A model generated the notes under the pieces. It saw only the letters and a program-made list of their open reading frames with translations. It searched no databases and was not told the origin of the DNA. Below, in pieces: positions 43,883-54,262 of a DNA stretch of 64,000 bases (its first letter is position 1; each line of letters begins with the position of its first letter). The DNA comes from Thalassotalea sp. ND16A (GTDB lineage Bacteria; Pseudomonadota; Gammaproteobacteria; Enterobacterales; Alteromonadaceae): NCBI RefSeq assembly GCF_000764205.1, contig NZ_JQDZ01000030.1, positions 78,968-142,967 of the forward strand, read 5' to 3'. Made by a program: the position numbers and the translations under genes.

Positions 43883-46800
43883 CAGTGCCGGTACGGGCAA
43901 AACTTTCAACATCACCCGAATTTATTTACGGATGATATTAGAACGCAGGTTAAGCGTTGATAATATTTTGGTGATGACCTTTACCAAGGCGGCCACCGAA
44001 GAGATCCGCGGCCGAATTGACGAGTTTTTACGGGAAGCCCTGGCCAATTGGGATGGGTACACTAATGACCCTAAGCAGCCATATTTTCAACAATTAGCCG
44101 AAACCCTTGGCGAGCAAGGGGTTGATGCTAACACGGTGAAAGCGTTATTAAAAAGTGCTTTAATCAACTTAGACGAAGCTGCGATTTATACCATACATGG
44201 CTTTTGTAAACGGGTGTTGTCACAACAAGCGTTCGCCTCCGGGGTCAATTTCAATGCACGAATGGAAGTTGATGACAGTGAATTAGCCCTAGAAGCGTGC
44301 CAGGATTTCTATCGGGTAATGGCAAAGTCTGAGCAAACCGGCGACTACGCCATTCTGGTACAACAATGGCCGACACCAGAGAGTTTCCTTGGCAGTTTTA
44401 AAGCACTACTCAGTGATGACAACTTACCTTCGATAACGTCAAAACAAAGTGTGGTGAGTGCGCTACAAGTGCTTGCTCAACAAAGTTTAAATTGCTTGTA
44501 TCAGCATGAGCAATTAATCTTGACTGAGCTGGTAAATAGCAGCAAAGAACAGCAAAAGCGATTGCAGGAATTTGAGCTGTTAATCGACTTTATCAAGGCC
44601 GTATTAAACACCAATTTAACCGACCATTGTGCGCTTGATAAACTGGCAATAATTGCCCCTGATTTTAAATTTATCGCCAAATCGAGACTGCCGCGAGCTG
44701 CCGCTAAGAAAGATATCAAGGCAGCTCTGCTTAGTGCCTTTGCCATTATCGAAAAATTTAAACAGTCATGGCTTGATTTTGGTAACGCGTTACTAAAATG
44801 TGGCGCCTATGAAGTTGCACTAATGGCTCTTGAAGACATTAAAACCAAGGTGTCCGTTAAAAAACAGCAAGCCAACGTACTAAATTTTGATGATCTTATT
44901 AATCAACTGGCAAGTTCGCTAAAACGAGAAGCAAATGGCGAAAACATGCCATTAACACAAGCACTGTTGGCTCAATACCCGGTGGCATTAATCGATGAAT
45001 TCCAAGATACCGATGGCAAACAGTTTGCCATTTTAGAGCAATTGTATTTTCATCCGAAAAGTGCCATTTCTGGCTCCGAAAACGACGCCTTAGAGCAGCC
45101 GGGTAACAAGTTAGCTTTATACTTAATTGGCGATCCTAAACAAGCGATTTATGCGTTTCGCGGTGGTGATATTTTTACCTATTTAACTGCCGGAAAAAGA
45201 GTGCAACAACAATGGTTGATGGACACCAACTGGCGTTCATCTGAGCAGATGATACGCGGCTACAATCATTTGTTTTATGGCAACGATTTAAACGCAGACA
45301 AAAAAGACATCTTTGGTTTTGACATACAATATCAGGTGGTAAAAGCATCTGCGACGGCCAACAAACAACAACTGATTGACCCGCAACAATATACAGCATT
45401 GCAGTTCATCGAATTTACCGCCAGTGACGAATATATCTGGGCAAAAGCAGTAAAAACCGAATTTCGGGCCAATATCGCCGATTGGTGTGCTGCAGAAATA
45501 AGCCGACTACTGACTCAGGCAAGTATTGCGACGTCATCAACATCAACGGATGATAACGTTACAAATAGCGCAATTAAGGCGTCTGACATCGCTATTCTGG
45601 TTCGAGATGGCCGTGAGGCGGATGATATTAAAGCGGCGTTAACCAGGCTTGCCATAAATAGTGTTTATCAGTCACAACGTTCAAACTTGTTTTCAACTGA
45701 CATCGCCAAAGATTTCATCGCGGTGTTAGCGGCAATTATTAACCATGAAGACGATCGCGCCTTTATTGTTGCCTTGTCTGGACCATATTTTGGTTACTCC
45801 ACGCAGATGCTGTTTGCCTTGCAAAATGATGAATTGCAATGGGAAAGGCTACGTAAATCGTTCAATGGGTTGAAGGCCATTTGGCATAAACGCGGTTTTA
45901 TGGCGATGGCGTTAAGGTTGCTGCACGATTATTATCCCGGCTGCATAGATAACAGCGAACGGCAATTAACCAATATCATTCATTTATTTGAGTTATTGCA
46001 ACACGCCAGTCAACGGTTTAAGCAGCCGCAAGAGTTAATGGCCTATTTGCAAGAGCAATGCATCAATCTCTCGTCTGCGGAAGCAGAGTTGCGCTTAGAA
46101 AGCGATGCCGATTTGGTACAAATTGTTACCCAGCATGGTTCCAAAGGGCTGGAATATCCGATTGTTTTTGCGCCTTTTGTCAGCCGCCATAAAAATCCGG
46201 TGAAATTTGGCAACCTGGACAAGGAAGTATTGCGCTTTCATGATCAGCAAGATTTGCTTAGCGTACATTTGGGTAAAGATGAAGATGGCCGAATGCGCAT
46301 GGCCGAAGAAGGCTATGCTGAAGATGTTCGCTTGTTATACGTTGCCGTCACGCGGGCTAAATACCGTTGTTATCTAGGTTGTACTCAGTTTAAGGATTAT
46401 CATTTATCGCCGCTTGGGCAGACATTAAAACTGGCCAAAGGCGATAGCTTTAGTAGTCAATTAACAGTGCTTATCGATGCCAGCCCAGAAACCATAGGGC
46501 ATTTATTGCTTGCCGGAGATGATTTTATTGGGCAACCAATGCCAGTAAGGCAAGAGCAGAAAAAGTTTGCTGCGGCCAGTTTTCAGGGCCGAATCGAGAG
46601 AGATTGGTGGTTAAGTTCATTCTCCGCGTTAACTCGCAACATCCGTCACAGCGGCAGAACCGCACCTGATAGAGATAATGAAGGCCAACAGCAGGTAATC
46701 TTAAAGAAAGATTTGTTAAGGTTTGCCTTCGCCAAAGGAGCAAAAACCGGCAATTTACTGCACGATTTATTTGAGCATACTCATTTTGACAAGCCTGACT

Positions 46801-47486
46801 GGAGCACGGTTGGGCAACGCTATTTGCTTAAGTTTGGTGAATTGCCAGTTGGTTTTGAACATCAGGACGTGTATGACTGGTTAGACGATTGTTTACATAC
46901 TCCGCTAAATGACTCGGCATTAACCTTATCGAGTTTAAAATTTGAAAACACCCTGCGCGAAGCGGAATTTTACTTTCCGATGGAAAATGTAAAACTTGAC
47001 CATTTACAGCAACTCCTTGACCAATTTCGAACCGGTCTCGAACTCCCTGCAGAGCAGCTGGCAAAAATCAATCATCAGCTGCCAGGTTTTGGTCAATTAA
47101 AAGGCATGATGCATGGCTTTATCGATTTAATTTTCGAAGCCGATGGTAAGTATTACCTGTGTGATTATAAATCCAGCCATTTAGGCGATCGTTTTCGGGA
47201 TTATTTGCCGGTTGATCTTGCTAGCCATGTTGTTGAAAACTTTTATGATCTGCAATTTATGATCTATTCGCTTGCGCTGCATCGCTATTTAGCCCGGCGG
47301 ATAAAAAATTATGATGTAAACCAGCATTTTGGTGGGGTTTATTATTTGTATCTCAGGGGCATGAGTGCGGCAAATGATAATTTTAGTGGTGTGTTTTACC
47401 AGAGCTTGAATCAAACCTTACTGGAAAATTTAGATAGCGTATTTAGCGGTAACAATCAAATCGTTAAAGGAGAGAGCAATGAGTAG
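43779..47486 (+). CDS. recB: Exodeoxyribonuclease V, beta subunit
   Basis: SF1 helicase-nuclease subunit of RecBCD. 1235 residues from ATG 43779, chosen because GGAGG at 43769-43773 precedes it and it matches the family start. Walker A is EASAGTGKTFNITRIYL. Later helicase motifs include VALIDEFQDTD, LIGDPKQAIYAFRGGDIF and LLYVAVTRAKYR. The C-terminal nuclease domain has GMMHGFIDLIFE and YLCDYKSSHLG with the metal-binding Asp and the Lys. It overlaps recD by 8 nt. The first 34 codons are duplicated upstream. Confidence 0.95.
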   Translation: MANNNNSANTANTAKAAMPLLAETIPLRGRHLIEASAGTGKTFNITRIYLRMILERRLSVDNILVMTFTKAATEEIRGRIDEFLREALANWDGYTNDPKQPYFQQLAETLGEQGVDANTVKALLKSALINLDEAAIYTIHGFCKRVLSQQAFASGVNFNARMEVDDSELALEACQDFYRVMAKSEQTGDYAILVQQWPTPESFLGSFKALLSDDNLPSITSKQSVVSALQVLAQQSLNCLYQHEQLILTELVNSSKEQQKRLQEFELLIDFIKAVLNTNLTDHCALDKLAIIAPDFKFIAKSRLPRAAAKKDIKAALLSAFAIIEKFKQSWLDFGNALLKCGAYEVALMALEDIKTKVSVKKQQANVLNFDDLINQLASSLKREANGENMPLTQALLAQYPVALIDEFQDTDGKQFAILEQLYFHPKSAISGSENDALEQPGNKLALYLIGDPKQAIYAFRGGDIFTYLTAGKRVQQQWLMDTNWRSSEQMIRGYNHLFYGNDLNADKKDIFGFDIQYQVVKASATANKQQLIDPQQYTALQFIEFTASDEYIWAKAVKTEFRANIADWCAAEISRLLTQASIATSSTSTDDNVTNSAIKASDIAILVRDGREADDIKAALTRLAINSVYQSQRSNLFSTDIAKDFIAVLAAIINHEDDRAFIVALSGPYFGYSTQMLFALQNDELQWERLRKSFNGLKAIWHKRGFMAMALRLLHDYYPGCIDNSERQLTNIIHLFELLQHASQRFKQPQELMAYLQEQCINLSSAEAELRLESDADLVQIVTQHGSKGLEYPIVFAPFVSRHKNPVKFGNLDKEVLRFHDQQDLLSVHLGKDEDGRMRMAEEGYAEDVRLLYVAVTRAKYRCYLGCTQFKDYHLSPLGQTLKLAKGDSFSSQLTVLIDASPETIGHLLLAGDDFIGQPMPVRQEQKKFAAASFQGRIERDWWLSSFSALTRNIRHSGRTAPDRDNEGQQQVILKKDLLRFAFAKGAKTGNLLHDLFEHTHFDKPDWSTVGQRYLLKFGELPVGFEHQDVYDWLDDCLHTPLNDSALTLSSLKFENTLREAEFYFPMENVKLDHLQQLLDQFRTGLELPAEQLAKINHQLPGFGQLKGMMHGFIDLIFEADGKYYLCDYKSSHLGDRFRDYLPVDLASHVVENFYDLQFMIYSLALHRYLARRIKNYDVNQHFGGVYYLYLRGMSAANDNFSGVFYQSLNQTLLENLDSVFSGNNQIVKGESNE

Positions 47487-49464
47487 TTTTAGTCTCTATA
47501 ACAAGCAAAGAGCAGAGCTAAAACACCTGCCTTACACTAATTTTTATCAACTGCAGGCAACGCTTGAGGGTATTGAAGCCATCGATTATTACCTGGCAGA
47601 ACAGCTTATCGAAAATGTTAATACTGATGGCTTGGCAGCGCAACAGATAAGTTGCTTATTTCATCTGTTTTTAGCGCTAAGTGTAAGTCAGCGCGACGGT
47701 CACAGTTGTTTAGCAATACAAGCGATTGCCAATACTACTCTTTGGGCAAGTGAACAAAAAGCAGAGCAGGGTGAACTCACAAACAGCTTGGCTGAAAATA
47801 AAGTCGGTTATCACTTTCATCAGCATGCACAATTATGTGCTCTGCTAGAAAAAGTGTTAGATAAAGAGCTCACGGCTCCAGCGCAATCTAATCGCGGTTT
47901 TCACGGTGAGCAGTTGTTAGTGATATTTGAATACCAGCAATTGTATTTACGTCGTTATTGGCAATTTGAGCAGGAGTTGGCCCAATTCATTCATCGCAAA
48001 ATTGGCCAGAATAGTAACGCCGATAGACAGAGTGTTGAACAAGCAAAACACATAGTACAAAGCTTATTTACCACAACTACCGGGCAAGTAGATTGGCAGC
48101 TAAGCGCAGTTTGTAATGCGTTGAATAAAACTTTTTCGATAATCGCTGGTGGCCCAGGCACGGGTAAAACATACACCGTAACTAAGCTACTTGCCGGCTT
48201 ATTAATGCAGTGCCCGGATGCCAGTATTGCCATGGTAGCACCTACCGGAAAAGCTGCGCAACGCTTGTCAGAATCTATTGTCGCTGCGGTTAACAGTTTT
48301 GGCAATAACACGCAAATAAGTCCTGACATTTTAGCGCGTATTCCAACGACAGCATCGACCATTCACCGGTTGCTGGGGGTGATCAAAAACAGTCCCAATT
48401 TCAGGCATCATCAGCATAACCTGTTGGCCCTGGATGTGTTGTTAATCGATGAAGTGTCTATGGTTGATTTACCCATGATGACCCGGGTTTTTAGAGCATT
48501 ACCTGAACATTGCCGGGTGATTTTACTTGGCGACGCCGATCAATTGCCTTCGGTAGCAACGGGCAGTGTTCTCGCCGATTTAGCGCCATGGCCGAGCACG
48601 CAATACAGCACGGTAAACAAACAATTTATCGAGAGTTGTAGCGAGCAAGAATTGCCAGACTTTAGCGAAAATCCGGCGATTGATTACTTAACCTATCTAA
48701 CTTTTAGCCGTAGATTTTCCGGGGAAGGGGGCATCGGTAGCCTGGCCAAATTAACCATTGCCGGTCACGCTGAGCAGTCCTGGTTACGGTTAACATCTGC
48801 GCAGGACGCAGAAGTGAAATTTATCAATAATAAATCGTTAACCGAATATATCAACGAGCTGACAGAGCAATTTTATCAGCCGATATTCAAAGCCACTAGT
48901 ATTGAACAAGCCTTCACTTATTTAGAGAGGTTTAGGATCCTTGCCCCCACTCGCGCTGGCGAATTTGGTTTGCAAAATTTAAACTTACTGGTGGAACAAC
49001 AATTGCTCAAACTTAAATGTATGCCTTTTAAGCAAGAGCTTTATCATGGCCGGCCAATTATGATCAGTCAAAATCATTACGGCGTTAATTTGTATAATGG
49101 CGATATTGGTCTGCTGTTTAATGATGCCAATGGCAAACTAATGGCGTACTTTGCTGATAACGAAGGCTACCGTGCTATTTCCATTGCGCGTTTACCCGCT
49201 TTTGAAACGGTTTTTGCCATGACCATCCATAAAACTCAAGGCTCTGAGTTCGAAAATGTGGCAATAATTCTTCCGCAAACCCGATCAAATCGTTTATTAT
49301 CCCGGGAATTAATTTATACCGGTATTACCCGAGCGAAAAAACAACTGCAATTGTTCTGCACGAAAGAGGTGTGGACAGCAGCGGTGGCACAAAAAGTAAG
49401 CCGAGCTTCGGGGTTAACACAACGGTTATTGAAACTATACCAAATTGGTATTATGACTAAGTGA
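47479..49464 (+). CDS. recD: Exodeoxyribonuclease V, alpha subunit
   Basis: 5'-3' SF1B helicase subunit of RecBCD. 661 residues, about 50 more than E. coli RecD, with the extra length mostly in the N-terminal and middle regions. Walker A is IIAGGPGTGKTYTVTKLL. Other motifs are VLLIDEVSMVDLPMM, VILLGDADQLPSV, FAMTIHKTQGSEFENV and LIYTGITRAKKQL. ATG 47479 follows AAAGGAGAG and overlaps the recB stop, so the three subunits are made together in the order C, B, D. Confidence 0.94.
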   Translation: MSSFSLYNKQRAELKHLPYTNFYQLQATLEGIEAIDYYLAEQLIENVNTDGLAAQQISCLFHLFLALSVSQRDGHSCLAIQAIANTTLWASEQKAEQGELTNSLAENKVGYHFHQHAQLCALLEKVLDKELTAPAQSNRGFHGEQLLVIFEYQQLYLRRYWQFEQELAQFIHRKIGQNSNADRQSVEQAKHIVQSLFTTTTGQVDWQLSAVCNALNKTFSIIAGGPGTGKTYTVTKLLAGLLMQCPDASIAMVAPTGKAAQRLSESIVAAVNSFGNNTQISPDILARIPTTASTIHRLLGVIKNSPNFRHHQHNLLALDVLLIDEVSMVDLPMMTRVFRALPEHCRVILLGDADQLPSVATGSVLADLAPWPSTQYSTVNKQFIESCSEQELPDFSENPAIDYLTYLTFSRRFSGEGGIGSLAKLTIAGHAEQSWLRLTSAQDAEVKFINNKSLTEYINELTEQFYQPIFKATSIEQAFTYLERFRILAPTRAGEFGLQNLNLLVEQQLLKLKCMPFKQELYHGRPIMISQNHYGVNLYNGDIGLLFNDANGKLMAYFADNEGYRAISIARLPAFETVFAMTIHKTQGSEFENVAIILPQTRSNRLLSRELIYTGITRAKKQLQLFCTKEVWTAAVAQKVSRASGLTQRLLKLYQIGIMTK

Positions 49465-49473
49465 GCTTTTTAG

Positions 49474-49983
49474 ATGAATCTTTTGAACATAGATAAACAA
49501 CGTTATCGACAACACTTAAATAAAGTTATTGTTGGCTTTATTGCCAGTTTTTTGCTGTTGGCACTGGTTTTTGGTCAGCTATTAATCAGTATTTTTGCCG
49601 AACCCGGTGGAGATAATTTTTGGTTAAATTTGAGTGGTGTTGCCATCGCCTTTATCATCGTTGCCAGTGTGATTAATCATTTTAAACACCATCCGTTTAT
49701 GACTGAAATCTTGTATGTTTGGCAACTTAAACAACAGATAAATTACATCTATCGAAAACTAAAGCCTATAGAAGCGCAAGCGTTTACTCAAAGTAATATT
49801 AATGCCTTGATCTGCTTGAGCTTTTACTATCAGGCATGTCGACAACTTTACCTGTTAGACGACAATACCATTACCCTGTCATCGTTAACTACAGCCGAAA
49901 ATAAGTTAAAACTATTTATTGATGATCACAATTTAACCATTGATAGCAAGGATTATCAGCAGCAGTTATTAACGGCGTTTTAA
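49474..49983 (+). CDS. DUF3087 family membrane protein
   Basis: 169 residues. Two membrane helices lie near 19-41 (IVGFIASFLLLALVFGQLLI) and 52-70 (LSGVAIAFIIVASVINH). The soluble C-terminal half contains FMTEILYVWQLKQQINYIYR and SFYYQACRQLYLLDDNTITL, the signature of DUF3087 as I recall it. The gene begins 9 bp after recD and is followed by a strong terminator, so it is the last gene of the recCBD operon. No function is known. Confidence 0.78.
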   Translation: MNLLNIDKQRYRQHLNKVIVGFIASFLLLALVFGQLLISIFAEPGGDNFWLNLSGVAIAFIIVASVINHFKHHPFMTEILYVWQLKQQINYIYRKLKPIEAQAFTQSNINALICLSFYYQACRQLYLLDDNTITLSSLTTAENKLKLFIDDHNLTIDSKDYQQQLLTAF

Positions 49984-50115
49984 CACCGTCATTGCCGGAT
50001 TAAGCAAATGCTGCTTATCTCAAGCCCAGTTCAGACATGCCAGAATTTCTCATGCTATCTATCTGCTTTTTTGCCATTAATGGCTGTTATTTAACCCTTT
50101 AACAATGCGAAACTG

Positions 50116-50157
50116 CCGAACAAGCACTAATATTAATGGGTGCTTGTTCGGTTTTTT
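50116..50157 (+). terminator. Strong intrinsic terminator of the recCBD operon
   Basis: CCGAACAAGCAC at 50116-50127 and GTGCTTGTTCGG at 50140-50151 form a perfect 12-bp stem, followed by six Ts. Clear Rho-independent terminator. Confidence 0.92.
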
Positions 50158-50167
50158 GATTTTAAAT

Positions 50168-50194
50168 ATACCAAGTCCGATAATTGATTGGTAT
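50168..50194. repeat. Short ATACCAA...TTGGTAT palindrome, copy 2
   Basis: ATACCAA at 50168-50174 and TTGGTAT at 50188-50194 are perfect arms around a 13-nt loop, upstream of the CadC-like gene. It has the same arms as the elements at 14236 and 53712 but a different middle. Confidence 0.4.
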
Positions 50195-50256
50195 TGCAAG
50201 TAATTTTTTTTATCAGCCTCCTCTGACTTCTCCGTTTTAATTACTAAGGATAGTGA

Positions 50257-52494
50257 GTGACTGAACCAGATATTGAATTTGTACTTGACGAATGGCTGAT
50301 TTATCCCGAAAAATCAGCCATTAAACGAAACGACGAAATTATCCATTTAGAACCTAAAATAATGGAGGTATTGGTTTACCTGTTAAAAAATGCCAATAAG
50401 GTAGTCTCTCGTGAAGAATTAACCGAACAAGTGTGGCAATCGCGCTTTGCGTCCGATGAAGTCATAACCCGGGCAATCTCGGTATTACGCAAAAAGCTCG
50501 ATGACACCGGTAAAGTTCATCGTTTTATTAAAACCATTCCCAAACACGGCTACGTATTAGAAACCAATGAACAAGTGATTGAACATAACGATGCGGTTGA
50601 ACATCATCGCGAGCCAGAGCCGGTTAATGCCCTTGAAATCCAAGTTAATCGCTTTATTAAACCGCTAACCGCGTTGCTGGTTGCCGTATTTTCCATTGCG
50701 ATTGCCGTTGCTATTGTCAGTTATCAATATTTTGTTGATCAACGTCAGCAAACCGCTGACAACAATATTACTTTACGTATCGACGATTTTACCGCGACCG
50801 ATAATCTTGATTCCAGTGCCATGGTTGCCAGGGTACTTACCGAACAATTATTGACGACACTAAGTAACTCCACGGTGGCCAATGTCACATTAAATTCCAG
50901 TATTTTTGATGATATTAGCAGTACCGATAATGAGTTTTTTATCAGTGGTGCGGTAAAAGAAATTAATAGTGAATTTCATATCAATTTGCATTTTGCCGAT
51001 AGCGCAACCGGTAAGATATTATGGAGCCAGTCGTTTGCTGGAGAAAAGGCGAACTGGCATCAATTAGTCAGTAATGTTAGTCAAACCATAGAGTTTTTTT
51101 TCAGGGTGGCGCACAAAGAAAAATTAGACTTAAAAACGCTGTCCTTAAAAACCTTACAAGCGTCCATTTTAATTCACCAGGCACGGGAACTAAGGTTTGT
51201 TGGTTCTGTTGAAAATTTTGAGTTGGCGATAACAATATTACAAAACGCCGTACTTACCTATCCAGATGAACATCAAATTATCACTGAACTGGCATTAAGC
51301 TATTTGCGTACCCGTGGTGATTTCTTTAATGCTGATAATCTGCCCTACATAAAAAGGTTGATCGATCAGGCAGAGCAAAATAATTATCACGGTGGGGTTT
51401 ATTGGTTAGTAAAAGGTTTATATCAATTTAAAGTAGATGAAATTGACTTACCGACAGCAATTAGCTATTTGCAAAAGTCGCAAAAACAGGTGCCAGAAAA
51501 TGTTGAAGTACTTACCTTATTATCGAACCTGCATCGAGTTAACGGAGATGCGGCGAAAGCCACAGAACTGGCACGAAAGGCACTACAAATAGAGCCAGAA
51601 TTTTCGTTAGCGGTATTTTATCTGGCTAAATTAGAAAGCCAAAGGAATAATAATGTACAAGCAATCAACTTGCTCACCACTTATTTAAAGAAATATCCGA
51701 ATGATTATGGCTTAAGTCATTTACTGGTAAAACTATACAATGGCACAGGTAAATTTGATAAAACCATCAATTACCTAACAAACATAAACTTGGAAAATCA
51801 AAAAGAGCGATTAAAAGAATACATTGCTGATGGTTACTTTTTTGTTGGCTTAACCGATAAAGCCATTGAAACCTACCTGCAAGTGGATACCATTTCACCC
51901 ACCCATCAATTTCAAGTGCAATGTATGGTGCTAATGCTTGAACGTAAATTTGTCCAAGCAAGTGAAGCCTGTAAGTTAGCAGACAAAAGTAAAAACCCCC
52001 GCGGCAGATTTCACTACGCCAGAAATTTAATGTTGCAAGGTAAATATGAGCAGGCAAAAAATCGTTATAAACAAAGCTTTGACACCATAAATGCCGACAT
52101 TAATGCCATCAATTTACGATCACTCATCGATGAAAAAGTGGATTATATTTGGCTGTTGTCGCAGGCCGGAGAAATGCAACAAGCGCAACAGTTGGCAGCG
52201 CCACTACTTGCACGCTTTAAACAATCGAATCGTTTGGGCTATCTTGGCTATGGCATCTCTGATGTGGTTATCTTAATTGCTCTAGGACAAGAACAACAAG
52301 CATTTGAAGCATTTTCAGTGGCGTTAGACAGCGGTTGGTTACAATGGAACCATTGGCTTTATAGTGGCCCACATCCGGCGTTAGAGCGTTTAAAAGCGGA
52401 TCCTAGGTATGAGCAATGGCATAACTACATTCAGCAAGCCTTGGCCAATCAAAGAGTTAAAATTAGTCAGCCAGATAACCTGGTATCAAGGTAA
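50257..52494 (+). CDS. CadC-like membrane-anchored transcriptional regulator with TPR domain
   Basis: 745 residues. The N-terminal OmpR/PhoB-type winged helix (1-105) contains IIHLEPKIMEVLVYLLKNAN, REELTEQVW and the final IKTIPKHGYVLE. One membrane helix lies near 137-160 (ALLVAVFSIAIAVAIVSYQY). A periplasmic region follows with a beta-rich part (about 165-280) and then TPR-like helical repeats to the end (for example PENVEVLTLLSNLHRVNGDA). This is the ToxR/CadC plan, in which a periplasmic signal controls DNA binding from the membrane. GTG 50257 is the start, with AAGGA 6 nt upstream. It is monocistronic; its targets are not evident. Confidence 0.87.
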   Translation: MTEPDIEFVLDEWLIYPEKSAIKRNDEIIHLEPKIMEVLVYLLKNANKVVSREELTEQVWQSRFASDEVITRAISVLRKKLDDTGKVHRFIKTIPKHGYVLETNEQVIEHNDAVEHHREPEPVNALEIQVNRFIKPLTALLVAVFSIAIAVAIVSYQYFVDQRQQTADNNITLRIDDFTATDNLDSSAMVARVLTEQLLTTLSNSTVANVTLNSSIFDDISSTDNEFFISGAVKEINSEFHINLHFADSATGKILWSQSFAGEKANWHQLVSNVSQTIEFFFRVAHKEKLDLKTLSLKTLQASILIHQARELRFVGSVENFELAITILQNAVLTYPDEHQIITELALSYLRTRGDFFNADNLPYIKRLIDQAEQNNYHGGVYWLVKGLYQFKVDEIDLPTAISYLQKSQKQVPENVEVLTLLSNLHRVNGDAAKATELARKALQIEPEFSLAVFYLAKLESQRNNNVQAINLLTTYLKKYPNDYGLSHLLVKLYNGTGKFDKTINYLTNINLENQKERLKEYIADGYFFVGLTDKAIETYLQVDTISPTHQFQVQCMVLMLERKFVQASEACKLADKSKNPRGRFHYARNLMLQGKYEQAKNRYKQSFDTINADINAINLRSLIDEKVDYIWLLSQAGEMQQAQQLAAPLLARFKQSNRLGYLGYGISDVVILIALGQEQQAFEAFSVALDSGWLQWNHWLYSGPHPALERLKADPRYEQWHNYIQQALANQRVKISQPDNLVSR

Positions 52495-52560
52495 GCGATT
52501 AATTTGAGATAGGTATTAATGCTGAGTTAATTAAACATCTGCTCATTTTTGCTGGTTAGC

Positions 52561-52600
52561 AAAAAAAATCATCAACTAACATTGAATTAGTTGATGATTT
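52561..52600 (-). terminator. Intrinsic terminator for the DUF3718 gene
   Basis: AAATCATCAACTA at 52566-52578 and TAGTTGATGATTT at 52588-52600 form a perfect 13-bp stem. The A8 run at 52561-52568 becomes a T-run when read on the minus strand, so it terminates the minus-strand gene and may also stop the convergent CadC-like gene. Confidence 0.82.
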
Positions 52601-52682
52601 AAATCGTTGTTGCTTTTGAGAATATTGACAGTAGTTACTGTGACTAGTTAATACCATTTGTTAGCTTGCTATCACTTAATGA

Positions 52683-53039
52683 TTAAAAGTTAACGTACAG
52701 TTTTTCTGAATCATTTAACGCGACATCTTCAATGCTCACATCACCGAGCGCTTCGTTTAACCGATCTGCCGTTTTATTGGCACCGTGGTTGGCGGCAAAT
52801 TCTGAAATGTTTTCACCATTACACACCACTTTAAGTGCCACCGTTTGTGTTTTTAAACGATAGCTTTTGACCGTGTAACTGAAACGAATAGTATTGTTGG
52901 ATTTCGCTGCTTTACACACGTCAATTAATGCATTTTCCATATAGCTAGACATACCAGCTGCTTGTATAGAACTTGATAAAAATAATGAAGATGCGATAAC
53001 TAGTGCGCCAGTAGTTAAAGTTAATTTGCTGTTATTCAT
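52683..53039 (-). CDS. DUF3718 family periplasmic protein
   Basis: 118 residues with a Sec signal peptide (LTLTTGALVIASSLFLSSSIQA, cleavage near residue 27-28). The mature part MENALIDVCKAAKSNN, VKSYRLKTQTVALKVVCNGE and GDVSIEDVAL matches the DUF3718 family of Shewanella and Colwellia from memory. Two Cys in the mature protein could form a disulfide. Function unknown. GAAAGGA precedes the start ATG at 53039. Confidence 0.75.
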   Translation of the reverse strand: MNNSKLTLTTGALVIASSLFLSSSIQAAGMSSYMENALIDVCKAAKSNNTIRFSYTVKSYRLKTQTVALKVVCNGENISEFAANHGANKTADRLNEALGDVSIEDVALNDSEKLYVNF

Positions 53040-53778
53040 AATATGCTTTCCTTTTTCATTGTGTGTTTATTATTTAGTACCTGGCTTCTTTCAAAATAAG
53101 TAGCTTTAAGTAGTAGATTGTTACCCAATCTGATAATAAATCTGTTTCTGTGTTTTAATTATCAATGTCCGTTGAAGACCCTTTAATTAAAGGTGTTTTT
53201 TACCTTAAAAACCTGATTAAAATATGATGAATATCTATATAATATCTATGTGAAACATTAAATATCAGCCACTTAACGTAAAAGTTGTGTGAAGTGTGAC
53301 TAAAAAGCTGAAAATTTGTTAGGTCAAGCTGTGTTTTTTGTAATGTTTGTAACAAATCATGTTTTCGCAAAATCTGGCATGAATATTTATTTAGTATTTG
53401 TGAAAAGTTATTAAAAAACTCGGTTGGTGATGGATTGGGTAAAAACGGTGAGAAATTTTCATGTGAAAGTTTTGCCTAATGCCAAGGGCAATATTGCCAT
53501 TCCTTTTCACTCTAAAAGCAGGTACCGCGCAAGCCGGCTGGCAGGTAAAACGCTAATGTGGCTATTTTTAAAAATGAAGAGTAGTATCAAATTAAGGGCT
53601 GAAAAATAAATGTTGATAAAACACTAAATATTCTTGATTTGAATTAGGCATTTATTAATTTTGAACTAACCTTAAAAATATACTCAGTGGTGTTTTTTCT
53701 GAGCGGGTTTCATACCAGTTTGATTCGTCAACTTGGTATCAGTTAACAATTCAAAAACAATGATAAAAGGGTGCGCCA
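53040..53778. other. Long intergenic stretch
   Basis: 739 bp, very AT-rich, between the DUF3718 gene and the CBS gene. A 61-codon ORF at 53424-53609 has no ribosome site and no recognisable sequence. Near the right end is the palindromic repeat at 53712-53739. I see no RNA gene, but an unannotated small RNA cannot be ruled out. Confidence 0.5.
53712..53739. repeat. Short ATACCA...TGGTAT palindrome, copy 3
   Basis: ATACCA and TGGTAT arms enclose TTTGATTC in the middle, as in the copy at 14236-14262. The two differ at only a few positions over 27 bp, although they are 39 kb apart. Confidence 0.5.
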
Positions 53779-54207
53779 ATGCAATCATTACAAGTTAAAG
53801 ATTATTTAAACCATCATCCTGTTACGTTTAAGCCAAATATGGCCATCGAGGAAGCGTCAGAATTATTAACCAAAACCCACGAACTCGGCGGTCCGGTAGT
53901 CGATGAATCAGGTAACTTGGTTGGGTTCTTGTCGGAATCTGATATTTTGGCAAAAATGCTGGAAACCGGTTATTACAGTGAACATGTGTCATCGGTTGAT
54001 CAATTAATGCGAACCGATGTATTAACGATGAAGCCATACACCAGTATTGTGGAACTTGCGCAAACCATGTTGCAGGCAAAACCGAAAGTCTACCCGGTGA
54101 CCGATGATGACGGTAACTTACAAGGGACTATTTGCCGTAATGATGTGCTGGCGGCGCTAGATCAACACATTAGGGCAAGTTTTCATGTCAGTAAACAAGT
54201 TGGTTAA
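53779..54207 (+). CDS. CBS-domain-pair protein
   Basis: 142 residues, made of two CBS motifs (about 1-60 and 72-130: HPVTFKPNMAIEEASELLTK and DVLTMKPYTSIVELAQTM). CBS pairs bind adenosine nucleotides and act as energy sensors. GPVVDESGNLVGFLSESDIL and VYPVTDDDGNLQGTICRNDV are the conserved ends of each motif. No partner domain is present, so it must act on another protein. AAAAGGG precedes ATG 53779. Single gene with a terminator after it. Confidence 0.85.
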   Translation: MQSLQVKDYLNHHPVTFKPNMAIEEASELLTKTHELGGPVVDESGNLVGFLSESDILAKMLETGYYSEHVSSVDQLMRTDVLTMKPYTSIVELAQTMLQAKPKVYPVTDDDGNLQGTICRNDVLAALDQHIRASFHVSKQVG

Positions 54208-54237
54208 CGGCTAAAAAACCACAAAACCATCCTCAAC

Positions 54238-54262
54238 AGGCAACCTGGCGGTTGCCTTTATT
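54238..54262 (+). terminator. Terminator after the CBS gene
   Basis: AGGCAACC and GGTTGCCT form an 8-bp stem with a TGGC tetraloop, followed by TTATTA. Likely intrinsic terminator with a weak U-tract. Confidence 0.65.

Noticed and set aside
53424..53609. 61-codon plus-strand ORF in the long gap before the CBS gene
   Set aside because: No ribosome site, basic random-looking sequence, no neighbour that supports it.
53661..53684. TTGAAC and TATACT before the CBS gene as a promoter
   Set aside because: The spacer is only 12 bp, too short for a sigma-70 promoter.
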